Of a stretch of 64,000 bases of DNA, positions 25,098 to 34,764 are shown one piece after another. How positions within the stretch are numbered: the first letter of the stretch is position 1; each line of letters begins with the position of its first letter. Made by a program: the position numbers and the translations under genes. The DNA comes from Alteromonas sp047556435. Its GTDB lineage: Bacteria; Pseudomonadota; Gammaproteobacteria; Enterobacterales; Alteromonadaceae. Location of the stretch: assembly GCF_047556435.1 (NCBI RefSeq), contig NZ_CP180210.1, positions 3,596,001-3,660,000 on the forward strand, given 5' to 3'. A model generated the notes under the pieces. The model saw nothing but the letters and a program-made list of their open reading frames with translations, was not told the DNA's origin and did no database searches.

Positions 25098-26239
25098 TAT
25101 GCATCGGCCTCATCAAACAGCACTACGCTTCGAATACTTTTTCCTTCATGCATCAGCTCAAACGCCTCATTAATGTCGCCAAGCGGCATTTTGTGCGTAA
25201 TAAAGGTTTTCAGCGGAATTTCACCATTGAGATACTGTTCAACAATGCCCGGCAACTCTGAACGTCCTTTAACGCCACCAAAGGCGGTACCACGCCACAC
25301 GCGTCCGGTGACCAATTGGAACGGACGGGTAGAAATCTCCTGACCGGCACCGGCTACGCCAATGATCACCGATTCCCCCCAGCCTTTATGACAACATTCA
25401 AGGGCACTGCGCATCACGTTGACATTGCCAATACACTCGAATGAATAATCCACACCGCCATCTGTCATCTCAACAATGACTTCCTGAATCGGTTTGTCAT
25501 AATCTTTCGGATTGACCACATCTGTGGCGCCTAACTGCTTCGCCAGCTCAAATTTGTCCGGATTAATATCAATTGCAATGATACGCCCGGCCTTTGCCAT
25601 GACCGCACCAATAATGGCCGATAAGCCGATACCACCCAGGCCGAAGACAGCAACGGTATCGCCCTCTTCTACCTTAGCGGTGTTCAATACCGCGCCCATA
25701 CCAGTGGTAACGCCACAACCGAGCAGACAAACTTCCTCCAGCGGCGCATCGGGATTCACCTTGGCCAGCGAAATCTCAGGCAAGACGGTGTATTCGGAAA
25801 ACGTGGACGTTCCCATGTAATGATAAATAGGCTCGCCATCTTTGCTGAACCGTGTCGTGCCGTCAGGCATGAGGCCTTTGCCCTGGGTTTCACGAATTTT
25901 TCCGCACAGATTGGTTTTGCCTGATTTACAGAATTTGCATTCGCCACATTCGGGAGTGTAAAGGGGAATAACGTGGTCTCCCACTTTTACACTGGTTACG
26001 CCTTCACCGACGGACTCAACGATACCACCGCCCTCGTGTCCCAGAATACTGGGGAAGATCCCTTCAGGATCCTCACCCGATAAGGTAAATGCGTCGGTGT
26101 GACATACACCGCTGGCTATTACCTTGATTCTTACCTCACCCGCTTTGGGCGGCGCGACATCTACTTTTTCAATTTTTAAGGGCTCACCTGCACCCCATGC
26201 GACTGCGGCATTGCAGGTTATCGTTTGTCCTTCCATCAT
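25097..26239 (-). CDS. frmA: S-(hydroxymethyl)glutathione dehydrogenase, class III alcohol dehydrogenase
   Basis: 380 residues. Catalytic zinc ligands in GVCHTDAF and GHEGGG, structural zinc cysteines in CGECKFCKSGKTNLC, and the NAD-binding AVFGLGGIGLS are all present; the C-terminal THKMPLGDINEAFELMHEGK is typical. It oxidises the spontaneous formaldehyde-glutathione adduct with NAD. GGAG lies just before the double ATG at 26239. No FrmR-like repressor gene is next to it; the upstream neighbour is a divergent acyltransferase operon. Confidence 0.97.
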   Translation of the reverse strand: MMEGQTITCNAAVAWGAGEPLKIEKVDVAPPKAGEVRIKVIASGVCHTDAFTLSGEDPEGIFPSILGHEGGGIVESVGEGVTSVKVGDHVIPLYTPECGECKFCKSGKTNLCGKIRETQGKGLMPDGTTRFSKDGEPIYHYMGTSTFSEYTVLPEISLAKVNPDAPLEEVCLLGCGVTTGMGAVLNTAKVEEGDTVAVFGLGGIGLSAIIGAVMAKAGRIIAIDINPDKFELAKQLGATDVVNPKDYDKPIQEVIVEMTDGGVDYSFECIGNVNVMRSALECCHKGWGESVIIGVAGAGQEISTRPFQLVTGRVWRGTAFGGVKGRSELPGIVEQYLNGEIPLKTFITHKMPLGDINEAFELMHEGKSIRSVVLFDEADA

Positions 26240-26340
26240 TATTCTCCCGGCTTTCGCGTAATGCGTTCAGTAAAGGGTCTATCGGCTTTTGGATCAAGTT
26301 CGTTTACACTAACCACCAAATTTTCAAGGTAAGCGATAAC

Positions 26341-27255
26341 ATGTTGAGAAGTTTGGGCCATCAGGTAGTCGGTATCCTATCCGTTCTTATTTATTTCGTT
26401 AATACGGTTTTCTGGGCGACACAGATATTTATTTTGTCTTTTTTCAAATTAATTCCCTTTGCCCCCTGGCGCAAATTCATCTCCTATCTACTGGATAACT
26501 GCGCCACCGCATGGATAGGGGTAAATAATCTCAATCAACGGGTCACCAGCAATACGACCTGGCATGTTCAGGGCTTATCTGAACTCTCCCCAAAAGACTG
26601 GTATCTGGTTATCGCTAATCACCAGTCATGGGTAGATATTCTGGTTTTGCAACGGGTTTTCAACCGCCGGATCCCGTTTCTGAAGTTCTTTTTGAAAAAA
26701 GAGCTAATCTGGGTACCCATTCTCGGAATAGCGTGGTGGGCTCTCGATTTCCCGTTTATGCGTCGCTACACCAAATCGTTTCTGGCCAAAAATCCGCACC
26801 TGAAAGGTAAGGATATGGAAACCACCCGCGCTGCGTGCGAGAAGTTTAAACATAAGCCCGTGAGCATTATGAATTTTGTGGAAGGCACGCGGTTCACACA
26901 CGACAAGCATGAGCGTCAGGCGTCGCCGTTTACGCATTTGTTGAAACCAAGAGCTGGCGGTGTGGCATTTGTGCTTACGGCAATGGGAAATCAGTTACAT
27001 AAACTTATCGATGTCACCATTGACTACCCAGCGGGCGTTCCCTCGTTCTGGGACTTCGTGAGTGGCAAAGTGAAAGTTATCCGGGTAAATATATCGGTCA
27101 CGCCGATCAAAGACATTGTTCAGGGCGGTTTTTTCAGCGCGGATTACTTCGATAATCCTGAACAACGTGCCCGTTTTCAGCAGTGGCTCAACACTCGTTG
27201 GGAGCACAAAGACAATTTACTCGAATCGATGAATTCAACACAGTCACCATTATGA
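26341..27255 (+). CDS. YihG-like 1-acyl-glycerol-phosphate acyltransferase, copy 1
   Basis: 304 residues from the ATG at 26341, chosen because it starts the hydrophobic N-terminal segment; the frame continues upstream without need. The NHQSWVD box (HX4D), then KKELIWVPILG, FMRRY, and the second box NFVEGTRFT place it in the PlsC superfamily, closest in layout to E. coli YihG, which acylates lysophosphatidic acid at sn-2. Its stop overlaps the start of a second related gene by 4 nt (ATGA). Confidence 0.85.
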   Translation: MLRSLGHQVVGILSVLIYFVNTVFWATQIFILSFFKLIPFAPWRKFISYLLDNCATAWIGVNNLNQRVTSNTTWHVQGLSELSPKDWYLVIANHQSWVDILVLQRVFNRRIPFLKFFLKKELIWVPILGIAWWALDFPFMRRYTKSFLAKNPHLKGKDMETTRAACEKFKHKPVSIMNFVEGTRFTHDKHERQASPFTHLLKPRAGGVAFVLTAMGNQLHKLIDVTIDYPAGVPSFWDFVSGKVKVIRVNISVTPIKDIVQGGFFSADYFDNPEQRARFQQWLNTRWEHKDNLLESMNSTQSPL

Positions 27256-28142
27256 AAGTTGTACTAATACCACTAATATTTGTGCTTCATACCGCACTAC
27301 AAATTACGAACCTTGCCTTATGGGGAGGCCTTATCATTCTGCTCGGTCTGGTAAAGCTGATAATACCGGTTGCCGCTTTTCGCCGCGCCCTGATGACAGT
27401 GATGCACGGTATGATGTTTTGTTTTGGAACAATCAGTGTGGGCTTTATCCGGTTTTTCAATTCGGTAGAGATGGACTATCGAATACACGGGGAACTCAGT
27501 AAAGAAAACTGGTACCTGATTGTGGCAAATCACTTAAGCTATCTGGACATTATCTTGCTTATTGAATTTGCAGCCAAACGCATTCCTGCGCCCAAATTCT
27601 TTCTCAAACAGGAATTGATTTGGTTGCCGTTCGTGGGGCTTGGCGCCTGGGCACTGGATATGCCGTTTATGCGACGATACAGTAAAGCCTATCTGGCTAA
27701 ACACCCGGAAAAGCAAGGTAAAGACATCGAAACCACCAAAGCCTATTGCCAGAAATTTAAGTCCACGCCGACCACGGTGATTAACTTCGTAGAAGGTACT
27801 CGCTACACCCCCAAAAAACATGCATTACGGGCAAGCCAGTACCGCAACCTGTTGCCACCCAAAGCCGGTGGCGTAGCGTTTACCCTGACGGCCATGGGAG
27901 ACCTGTTTACCAACGTACTTGATGTTTCTTTATTGTATCCAAAGAACGCAAAGCATCCAATGATGTCTATGCTTTGCGGACAAATGACCCAAATCGTAAT
28001 CGATGTAAACGTGATGGAAGTACCAGAACCAGCCAGTGATGTTCCTGCCGATCCTCAGGATTTTCGATCACGTTTTCAGGGCTGGCTGAACACGTTGTGG
28101 GCCATGAAAGACAGTCGAATTTCTCAAATACTGGGGCACTAA
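27252..28142 (+). CDS. YihG-like 1-acyl-glycerol-phosphate acyltransferase, copy 2
   Basis: 296 residues from the ATG at 27252 (ATGA overlap with copy 1). Same boxes: NHLSYLD (HX4D), KQELIWLPFVG, FMRRYSKAYLAKHPE and NFVEGTRYT. Two membrane segments at the N-terminus (about 1-30 and 40-65). Copies 1 and 2 share most catalytic-region residues and are tandem duplicates that have diverged at both ends. A mechanosensitive-channel gene starts 4 nt later, giving a membrane-lipid/osmotic operon. Confidence 0.85.
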   Translation: MKVVLIPLIFVLHTALQITNLALWGGLIILLGLVKLIIPVAAFRRALMTVMHGMMFCFGTISVGFIRFFNSVEMDYRIHGELSKENWYLIVANHLSYLDIILLIEFAAKRIPAPKFFLKQELIWLPFVGLGAWALDMPFMRRYSKAYLAKHPEKQGKDIETTKAYCQKFKSTPTTVINFVEGTRYTPKKHALRASQYRNLLPPKAGGVAFTLTAMGDLFTNVLDVSLLYPKNAKHPMMSMLCGQMTQIVIDVNVMEVPEPASDVPADPQDFRSRFQGWLNTLWAMKDSRISQILGH

Positions 28143-28145
28143 TCT

Positions 28146-29489
28146 GTGAAAGTTGCGTCATCAATCAGAGATACATTTATGCACACCGTTCAGGACTTAT
28201 TCCCAGGTCTGACAACGGAAGATCCTCTTTATAACGCACTGGCGCTGGGTTTCATTATCACAGTCGCACTGGTTATCTGGCTGGCGGCCCGGGTGTTGCT
28301 GCGTGCTCAGATAGCCCTCTGGGTAAAGCGTTCAAAAACGCAGTGGGATAACTCGCTGCTGGATCACGGCTTCTTCAAACGACTGATGCATCTGATACCA
28401 GCACTGTGGATTTTTCTGGTTACTCCGGTACTGATTAATGATGAAAATGTCCTGCAAGGCTTACTGATAAAAACCTCGCAGCTGTACATGCTATTTACCG
28501 CGCTGCTGGCGATGTTTGCTCTGCTTAACACGCTGGAAGACGTGTATAACCAGTCGTCGATGTCCCGCCGCGCTTCTATTACCGGGTTTATCCAGGTCGC
28601 TAAGCTTGCCTTCGCGATCCTGGTACTGTTGTTAAGTATCTCGCTGATTATTAACCGCAGCCCCCTGATTATCGTGTCAGGACTCACCGCACTGGCGGCA
28701 GTGTTGCTGTTAATTTTCCGCGATACCATCATGGGGTTTGTATCCGGTATTCAGATTGCGGCCAACCGCATGTTCACCACCGGTGACTGGATCACGATGC
28801 CCAAATACGAAGTCGACGGCGAGATCATGGAGATTGGTCTGACGAACGTAAAAGTGCAAAACTGGGACAAAACTATCTCCACCCTGCCCTCTTACAGCCT
28901 TACCAATGAGGCGGTGAAGAACTGGCGGGGCATGCAGGAATCCGGCGGGCGCCGCATAAAGCGGGCAATTTACATTGATATCAACTCAATCAGGCTATGC
29001 AGTCAGGAGATGCTGGATCGCTTTTCCAAAATTCGCTACATCTCGGAATATATTGATGCCAAAGTGAACGAGTTACGTGCTTACCACCGTGATTACTCTA
29101 TTGATGAGTCTGACCTGCTGAACAAACGAAAACTCACTAACATTGGTACCTTCAGAGCCTACCTTGAGGCCTACCTAGCAAAACACCCGAAGGTAAACCA
29201 GTCGCTGACGATGATGGTGAGACAGTTACCGCCCAACGAATTGGGATTGCCGCTGGAAGTTTACTGCTTTTGTACTGACAAAGAGTGGGTGAAGTATGAA
29301 AAAGTACAGGCTGATATTTTTGATCATATTCTGGCGATGATGCCATTGTTTGATTTGCGGGTGTATCAGCGCGATAACCACCTGGCGATGCCGCTAGCAA
29401 TGCCACAATATACTTCCGGACCGGAAAAGGTGTCTGAGGCAGACGACCCAGCCACGAAAGAAGACTGTAATGGCAGTAAAGAAGAGTAG
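28146..29489 (+). CDS. ybdG: YbdG-like mechanosensitive channel
   Basis: 447 residues (GTG at 28146; an ATG 11 codons later is possible). The MscS core has FRDTIMGFVSGIQIAANRMF, GDWITMPKYEVDGEIMEIGLT, VKVQNWDKTISTLPSYSL and NWRGMQESGGRRIKR, all close to E. coli YbdG, as are TNIGTFRAYLEAYL and MVRQLPPNELGLPLEVYCF. Five membrane segments in the first 200 residues. MscS-family miniconductance channels open on membrane tension. Last gene of the operon with the two acyltransferases; a terminator follows 55 nt later. Confidence 0.92.
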   Translation: MKVASSIRDTFMHTVQDLFPGLTTEDPLYNALALGFIITVALVIWLAARVLLRAQIALWVKRSKTQWDNSLLDHGFFKRLMHLIPALWIFLVTPVLINDENVLQGLLIKTSQLYMLFTALLAMFALLNTLEDVYNQSSMSRRASITGFIQVAKLAFAILVLLLSISLIINRSPLIIVSGLTALAAVLLLIFRDTIMGFVSGIQIAANRMFTTGDWITMPKYEVDGEIMEIGLTNVKVQNWDKTISTLPSYSLTNEAVKNWRGMQESGGRRIKRAIYIDINSIRLCSQEMLDRFSKIRYISEYIDAKVNELRAYHRDYSIDESDLLNKRKLTNIGTFRAYLEAYLAKHPKVNQSLTMMVRQLPPNELGLPLEVYCFCTDKEWVKYEKVQADIFDHILAMMPLFDLRVYQRDNHLAMPLAMPQYTSGPEKVSEADDPATKEDCNGSKEE

Positions 29490-29544
29490 CATTATGCTGT
29501 ATTATACACTTTGCAATGAAATGATACTGCCTGCTGGTAGTGAC

Positions 29545-29575
29545 AAAAAACGGCGCTGAATGCGCCGTTTTTTTC
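29545..29575. terminator. bidirectional rho-independent terminator
   Basis: AAAAAACGGCGC-TGAAT-GCGCCGTTTTTT hairpin, with A/T runs on both sides, between the channel gene (plus) and the convergent 64-residue gene (minus). Confidence 0.9.
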
Positions 29576-29605
29576 ATCACTGTTAATGGGAATTACCCGC
29601 TGGTG

Positions 29606-29800
29606 TCACGCCAGACCGTAACCCAGCATCAGACAGACAACCAGACCTGAGACGCCAAAAAAACCGTATTCGATTTTTTCCTGCATACCTTTACTGCCTG
29701 TCGCAGGTGACAGAAATCCCATAATAATGCTGCTCAGTCCCAAAGTGAACGCGACGAGCATCACACCGAACATAATTGCGTTAGTCCAATCAGTCATCAT
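29606..29800 (-). CDS. small membrane protein, unknown function
   Basis: 64 residues with two hydrophobic helices (about 8-30 and 45-63) joined by PATGSKGMQEKIEYGFFG. GTAAGGG precedes the double ATG by 5-8 nt and the bidirectional terminator lies after its stop. I do not recognise the family, but length, start signal and terminator make it a likely gene. Confidence 0.6.
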   Translation of the reverse strand: MMTDWTNAIMFGVMLVAFTLGLSSIIMGFLSPATGSKGMQEKIEYGFFGVSGLVVCLMLGYGLA

Positions 29801-30080
29801 TTTTACCCTTACTTTAAGCTGTGCGTATTATGCACCAAAGCCAACTATTTGAATATGCTGCTTTAGTAAAAAATCCACTGCTTTGATCTTAGTCAATCTG
29901 ACTAATTAATAACAGGGATCGCCAACTCTATATCTCGCCGAGTCACATCGGGACGCATGAAAAACACTTATCTCATTGAATTTAAATACTTTAATAAAAA
30001 TGGCCTGCGCATTGCTGAACATAGCTGAGAGTACCAATATCTGAGGTAACAGCCTCCGTGTATATAAGGAATAACTGACC

Positions 30081-30890
30081 ATGAAAACACGTACCACCTT
30101 ATCTATTATTGCTGCAGGTATGCTGGTGTCCGGCGCGGTGAACGCCCATGCAGAGTTCAATAACGATCATTGTGATGTGGAACTGGATGGCAACATTCAA
30201 TACTACAAGGGTCTGCTGACTGTGGATATGAACAACGGCAGTACTATGACCATCACCGACGACTACGAACTAACCATTAATGGCGAAAGTGTATCGTTAA
30301 CTAGTGAGCAGCAGCGCTGGGTTGAAGATTACTACGACCAGATCGACACGGCCATCCCTATGACGCTGAATATTGCAGCAGAAGGGCTTGAGATCGCCAG
30401 TACAGCGGTGGGTGAAGTGTTCGGTGAATTGCTCGGTGCTGATGATGAAATGGTAAGAGAGTTTGATGATCTGTTTACCGGTCTCTCTCAGGAAATGAAA
30501 ACCCGCTTCTACGATGCACAGGGTAATATCCGCGTAAACTCAAATGAATTTAACCAGCCCGGATGGTTTGATAACGCCTGGGAGAATGAATTTGAAGCGC
30601 GCATTGAATCGCTGGTATCACAGTCTGTGGGTCGTATTATGGTCGCTATCGGCACCGAGATGATGTTTGGCGATGGCGATATGACCGCATTTGAGCAAAA
30701 AATGGAGCGCTTTGGTGAAAGCATTGAAAACCGCGTAGAAAAGCAGGCCAGGGCCCTTGAAGACGATGCTGAAGCCCTGTGCGCAGTATTGGCCAAAGCA
30801 GACTATGCAGAGAAGCAGATGCAAAAACATATTGATGGTTTGGACGATCTGAACCTGTTGGATATGAAAGGCGGCGAGCTAAAAATGTAG
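30081..30890 (+). CDS. YggN-like DUF2884 protein
   Basis: 269 residues. Signal peptide at 1-24 (TTLSIIAAGMLVSGAVNAHA). The mature N-terminus DHCDVELDGNIQYYKG, then LTINGESVSLTSEQQRWVEDYY and a long helical C-terminal half with EDDAEALCAVLAKADYAEKQMQ, follow the DUF2884 (YggN) pattern, including the two conserved cysteines. Periplasmic; function unknown. AAGGAA lies about 9 nt before the ATG. Confidence 0.85.
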   Translation: MKTRTTLSIIAAGMLVSGAVNAHAEFNNDHCDVELDGNIQYYKGLLTVDMNNGSTMTITDDYELTINGESVSLTSEQQRWVEDYYDQIDTAIPMTLNIAAEGLEIASTAVGEVFGELLGADDEMVREFDDLFTGLSQEMKTRFYDAQGNIRVNSNEFNQPGWFDNAWENEFEARIESLVSQSVGRIMVAIGTEMMFGDGDMTAFEQKMERFGESIENRVEKQARALEDDAEALCAVLAKADYAEKQMQKHIDGLDDLNLLDMKGGELKM

Positions 30891-30943
30891 CCTGCTATCA
30901 CTTCCGTGCTAGCATAGTCCTTCTTTAGTTGAGCGATACGACT

Positions 30944-31750
30944 ATGCAGCACAATCTTGTATTATGCGGGCATGGCTGGTTAGGGGGTTACCTCGCCGCC
31001 ACCTGCCCTGACGCGCAAATCACTGCCACCACGCGTACTGCCGAGAAACAGCAGGCGCTTGCCGGCGAAGGGATACATGCCCTTTGTTTTTCTTTAGGTG
31101 ATGACCCTTCTCAGTTAGTTCAGGCAAGTAAAGACGCGACCGTTATTCTGAACATTCCCCCCGGCAGACGAAGCAAAGATTTGGGCGATTTCAGGCAACA
31201 AATGTGCGAGCTGGTCGATGGCTTTATGGAACATAACGCACGCCAGGTCGTGTTTATCAGTACGACCTCCGTATACGGCGATGAAACCGACGGAACCGTG
31301 ACTGAAACCTCGGCAACGGATCCTCAGACAGAGTCTGCCAAGGCCCATGTCGCCATTGAAAAACACATCCAGCATTATCCGGCAAATCGTTATACCATTT
31401 TACGTCTGGCCGGCCTTACTGGTCCTGACAGACATCCGGTTAACATGCTAAGCGGAAAGCATTTTAGCAGCGGCAATAAAGTCGTTAATCTGGTACATAT
31501 TCATGATGTCACTACCGCATTAACGCGAATTATCGAACGCGGTGGTAAGGGAGAAGTGCTGCATTTGTGTAGTCTGAGCCACCCTAAACGAGGTGACTAT
31601 TATAGCCGCTGTGCCCATGAAAGAGGCTTGCCACCGCCTACGTTCGATGACACTACCGCGGTACCTGTGGGGAAACAAATAGACGCAACGTGGAGTTGGG
31701 AACAGCTAGGGGTTACTCCCGCATATCCTACTGTGGAAGACATGATGTAA
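30944..31750 (+). CDS. NAD(P)-binding epimerase/dehydratase-like protein (YeeZ type)
   Basis: 268 residues from the ATG at 30944; a TTG five codons earlier is also possible. The nucleotide-binding GHGWLGGYLAA lies at 8-18, STTSVYGDETDG near 110-121 includes the Ser and Tyr of the extended SDR site, and RLAGLTGPDRHP and LVHIHDVTTAL follow as in small atypical SDRs such as E. coli YeeZ. Substrate unknown. A terminator follows at 31800. Confidence 0.8.
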   Translation: MQHNLVLCGHGWLGGYLAATCPDAQITATTRTAEKQQALAGEGIHALCFSLGDDPSQLVQASKDATVILNIPPGRRSKDLGDFRQQMCELVDGFMEHNARQVVFISTTSVYGDETDGTVTETSATDPQTESAKAHVAIEKHIQHYPANRYTILRLAGLTGPDRHPVNMLSGKHFSSGNKVVNLVHIHDVTTALTRIIERGGKGEVLHLCSLSHPKRGDYYSRCAHERGLPPPTFDDTTAVPVGKQIDATWSWEQLGVTPAYPTVEDMM

Positions 31751-31799
31751 TCTGCATTCCCGCGCTGATGATTGGCGTTGACTAATATCAAAAACAAAG

Positions 31800-31826
31800 A
31801 CGCCCGCGACACATGCGGGCGTTTTG
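31800..31826 (+). terminator. rho-independent terminator
   Basis: ACGCCCGC (31800-31807) and GCGGGCGT (31815-31822) around a 7-nt loop, then TTTT. It ends the SDR-type gene and could also serve the convergent transporter gene. Confidence 0.75.
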
Positions 31827-31892
31827 CTTATCGGTTTCTGGTTGACGTGGACTGAGTCCCCCGACATTCGGGGAAGCCCGGTTTATTGCTAC

Positions 31893-33314
31893 TTAACCAA
31901 ATAAACTCACGCCAAAATATTTCAGCGCCACCGTGTTGATGAAGATAATCAACAGAATGACCGGAATAAACGTACCCACTGAAATATCGACATAGCGCTC
32001 AAAGAAGCTGCCTTTATAACTGGCTGCCCCCTGATCGAGCGACGCATTGAAGTTCGCTTTCTTCCAGCGATAGATAACAAAAATACAAATAAGGAAGCCG
32101 TTTAGCGGCAGTATGGTGTCGTAGAAAACATCATATACAATGTCGAAGAACGACTTAGGCGTATCGGCGTAACTTGTAAAACTGGTTAGAAAGTCGACAT
32201 ACCCAAAAGATAACGCGCACAAACAGGCCAGCAAAATCATTCCTACACCCAGGATGAATAGCGCAGGTTTGCGGTTCATGTCTTTCTCATCCATCAGCGC
32301 GGCAACAGGCACCTCAAAGATAGATACCAGAGACGTGATGGCGGCAAAAAACACCAGCAAAAAGAACAGGCTTGCTACAACAGATGCGCCGATGTAGCCA
32401 ATACTGGATTGCAGCGCCAGGAAAATCTGTGGCAAATACGTGAAGATCATCCCGATAGACGACTCACTCAGCTCGCTTGGATTAGTGTCCGGATTAAAGG
32501 AGAATATCGCAGGCAGAATCATCAGTCCGGCCGTGAACGCCACTGCAGTGTCGGTCAGTGCCACCAGTTTCGCGGAATTTGGCACGTCGGCACGGTTGTC
32601 GATGTAGCTACCATATGTGATCATGATCCCCATACCCAGCGACAATGAGAAAAAGGCCTGAGACAACGCACCGTTTACCACCGAGGCGTTGATTTTGGAG
32701 AAGTCAGGAATAAGGTAAAATTTCACCCCTTCCATGGCGTTGTCCTGCATAAGCACAAAGATAACCAGTCCAATCAACATAACGAACAACGCCGGCATTA
32801 GCAGCTTGGCCGCCTTTTCAATGCCCTCTTTCACACCGCCCTGCAATATGAGATACACCACCGCAACAACAACGGCCATGTAAATAAAAATCCGGGGGGA
32901 ATTAATAAACGCACCGAAAGTGTCAGGATTCGCCAGCGCTTCAAGATCGCCAGTCATGGCTTCAAAGAGGTAACCAAAAATCCACACGGTGATCACCATG
33001 TAGAATACTGCAATCATGAACGGTGTGATGATGGAAAGCCAGCCCGCGAGTTTCCAGTGCGGGGCATTGTTGCTCAGGTCGCGATACGCGCCAAGGGGAT
33101 CTTTACGGGCATGACGCCCGACTGACATCTCTGCCAGCATAACGGGCAGACAAATAGCGAATACAAATATGGCGTACATGAGCAAAAATGCACCACCGCC
33201 ATTTTTCGCCGCACCTACCGGAAACCCTACCAGATTCCCAATTCCCACAGCAGACCCTGCCGCTGCTAAAATAAAACCGATGCGCGATCCGAACTGTTCT
33301 CTGGCGCCGCTCAT
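31893..33314 (-). CDS. neurotransmitter:sodium symporter (NSS/SNF family) transporter
   Basis: 473 residues, about 12 membrane segments. The N-terminus GSRIGFILAAAGSAVGIGNL is the NSS TM1 motif with the unwound, sodium- and substrate-binding Gly/Ser/Ala region; FPVGAAKNGGGAFLLMY and MLAEMSVGRHAR follow as in bacterial SNF transporters. These carry amino acids or related amines with sodium. Substrate cannot be told. The gene stands alone. Confidence 0.93.
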   Translation of the reverse strand: MSGAREQFGSRIGFILAAAGSAVGIGNLVGFPVGAAKNGGGAFLLMYAIFVFAICLPVMLAEMSVGRHARKDPLGAYRDLSNNAPHWKLAGWLSIITPFMIAVFYMVITVWIFGYLFEAMTGDLEALANPDTFGAFINSPRIFIYMAVVVAVVYLILQGGVKEGIEKAAKLLMPALFVMLIGLVIFVLMQDNAMEGVKFYLIPDFSKINASVVNGALSQAFFSLSLGMGIMITYGSYIDNRADVPNSAKLVALTDTAVAFTAGLMILPAIFSFNPDTNPSELSESSIGMIFTYLPQIFLALQSSIGYIGASVVASLFFLLVFFAAITSLVSIFEVPVAALMDEKDMNRKPALFILGVGMILLACLCALSFGYVDFLTSFTSYADTPKSFFDIVYDVFYDTILPLNGFLICIFVIYRWKKANFNASLDQGAASYKGSFFERYVDISVGTFIPVILLIIFINTVALKYFGVSLFG

Positions 33315-33647
33315 ACCCAGTTTCCTCTTGTTGACTTATTGTTATCGTTGTCGCGGGCAAACGTTTTTTTATTGTCGATAGAATGACGGTAACGCCACTA
33401 CTGCGCGTGCTACCAGTACCCTGCACGTTCATCCCGAGCAAAGCATGTTAACAGCAGATTTTTTAAATGTCTTGATGTTAAACGTGTGAGTGGCCTGCTC
33501 CGGCGTATACGCTGACGTACGGAAGAGGCGCAACGAGAGGTTATTGCACAAATGCAATCGGGTTACCACAGTGGTGTCATCAGCCTGGTAGCGACTGACG
33601 GCTTCATCACAAGAAGGCTTTCATGGGTAGAAACGCAGTAAAACCGG
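33315..33647. other. intergenic stretch with a short open frame
   Basis: Promoter region of the NSS gene. A plus-strand frame open at 33516-33641 reads plausibly (EEAQREVIAQMQSGYHSGV) but has only a late ATG and no ribosome-binding site; it may be a relic. Nothing else was recognised. Confidence 0.3.
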
Positions 33648-34376
33648 CTACCAGTTAATGGGCTCGCCATCCCAGTCCAGATAATAAGGCCCTTCTTTAG
33701 GATCCAGATCGCGGGTGATTTTCAACAATTGAGACACAGTGAACTCTGGTGTGAAAAGTTTTTCCGGCTTGACGTTGCCCTGAAACGGTTCCGACAGCGC
33801 CGTATCAACGGTCCCGGGGTGGTAACACACCAACGCAGTGCCTTTAGCGCGCCGCCCATATTCAATGGCGGCTGTTTTTATCATCATGTTTAAGGCGGCC
33901 TTCGATGCCCGATAGCCGTACCATCCGCCAAGGCGGTTGTCACTTATACTGCCTACACGCGCACTCACGCACACCAGCAACGCGTTATTGCTCATCACAC
34001 CGACCAGGTGTTTTACCCATAACGATGGAATAATGGTGTTGACGGAGAAGTATGCCGATAACTGCTTTTCATTCAGTGATTCCAGTTGCTTCTCGGGTTG
34101 TACGTTGATGCCATCGACCTCGCCATGCAACATACCCACCGTGCAGACCGCCATTCTGACAGTTTGACCATCTGAACTAAGCTGTTTTACCACGTTTTCT
34201 ATCTGACTTTCATCGTGGCTGTCGCAGGCTACGCTGGTCACGTTGTCCGGCCAGTTGTCATCTGTAAACCCGCTGCGGGACACCGCAATAACATCATTGT
34301 CGTTATCCGCCAGTTGCGACACCAACTCACGTCCTATTCCCCCTGACGCCCCAATAATTAGGCTGACTTCACTCAT
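33648..34376 (-). CDS. short-chain dehydrogenase/reductase
   Basis: 242 residues. The cofactor motif IIGASGGIGREL is at 6-17, a catalytic Ser lies in CVSARVGSIS near 140, and YRASKAAL gives the Y-x-x-x-K pair near 155. The layout fits small SDRs of the CsgA/sniffer type. It overlaps the downstream end of the DCC gene by 8 nt, so the two form an operon. The substrate is unknown. Confidence 0.87.
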   Translation of the reverse strand: MSEVSLIIGASGGIGRELVSQLADNDNDVIAVSRSGFTDDNWPDNVTSVACDSHDESQIENVVKQLSSDGQTVRMAVCTVGMLHGEVDGINVQPEKQLESLNEKQLSAYFSVNTIIPSLWVKHLVGVMSNNALLVCVSARVGSISDNRLGGWYGYRASKAALNMMIKTAAIEYGRRAKGTALVCYHPGTVDTALSEPFQGNVKPEKLFTPEFTVSQLLKITRDLDPKEGPYYLDWDGEPINW

Positions 34377-34764
34377 GTTTTTTCTCCACGTTGCATGTGC
34401 TGTCGCAAGGCCGTTTCTGCCCCGTCAACCAGTAAGAAATGGTATACCGGTGGCGGGCAAACAGGGTGTAAAAGTAATCGGCAACAATACGAATTCCCGG
34501 CCATCGAAGCGGTGCATATAACCACCCCTTGCCCACTGCCGACCATGCTTTGTGTGTCGCATCAAGACCTGTCACCAACGTGCCATCAGGTAGTTGAACA
34601 TGAATTCTGGCATTCAGCGCTTGCCAGTCGAGTTGGGGAAAGCGACGCTGGAAATTTTCCGCCTGAATATCTTCAAACTGAATCGCCTGGTGTTCGTCAT
34701 ACTTTTTGAGATGACGCATTTCTGCCTGGCACAGCGGACAATATCCGTCATAAAAAATTATCAT
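34369..34764 (-). CDS. DCC-family (DUF393) thiol-disulfide oxidoreductase-like protein
   Basis: 131 residues. The start MIIFYDGYCPLCQAEMRHL carries the DGxCPLC motif that defines the DCC family, thioredoxin-like proteins with a predicted redox CxxC. A middle AWSAVGKGWLYAPLRWPG and the end YFYTLFARHRYTISYWL are also typical. First gene of a two-gene operon with the SDR gene. Confidence 0.88.
   Translation of the reverse strand: MIIFYDGYCPLCQAEMRHLKKYDEHQAIQFEDIQAENFQRRFPQLDWQALNARIHVQLPDGTLVTGLDATHKAWSAVGKGWLYAPLRWPGIRIVADYFYTLFARHRYTISYWLTGQKRPCDSTCNVEKKHE

Noticed and set aside
33516..33641. 42-codon plus-strand frame upstream of the NSS gene
   Set aside because: Reads plausibly but has only a late ATG and no ribosome-binding site; could be a relic, too short to support.
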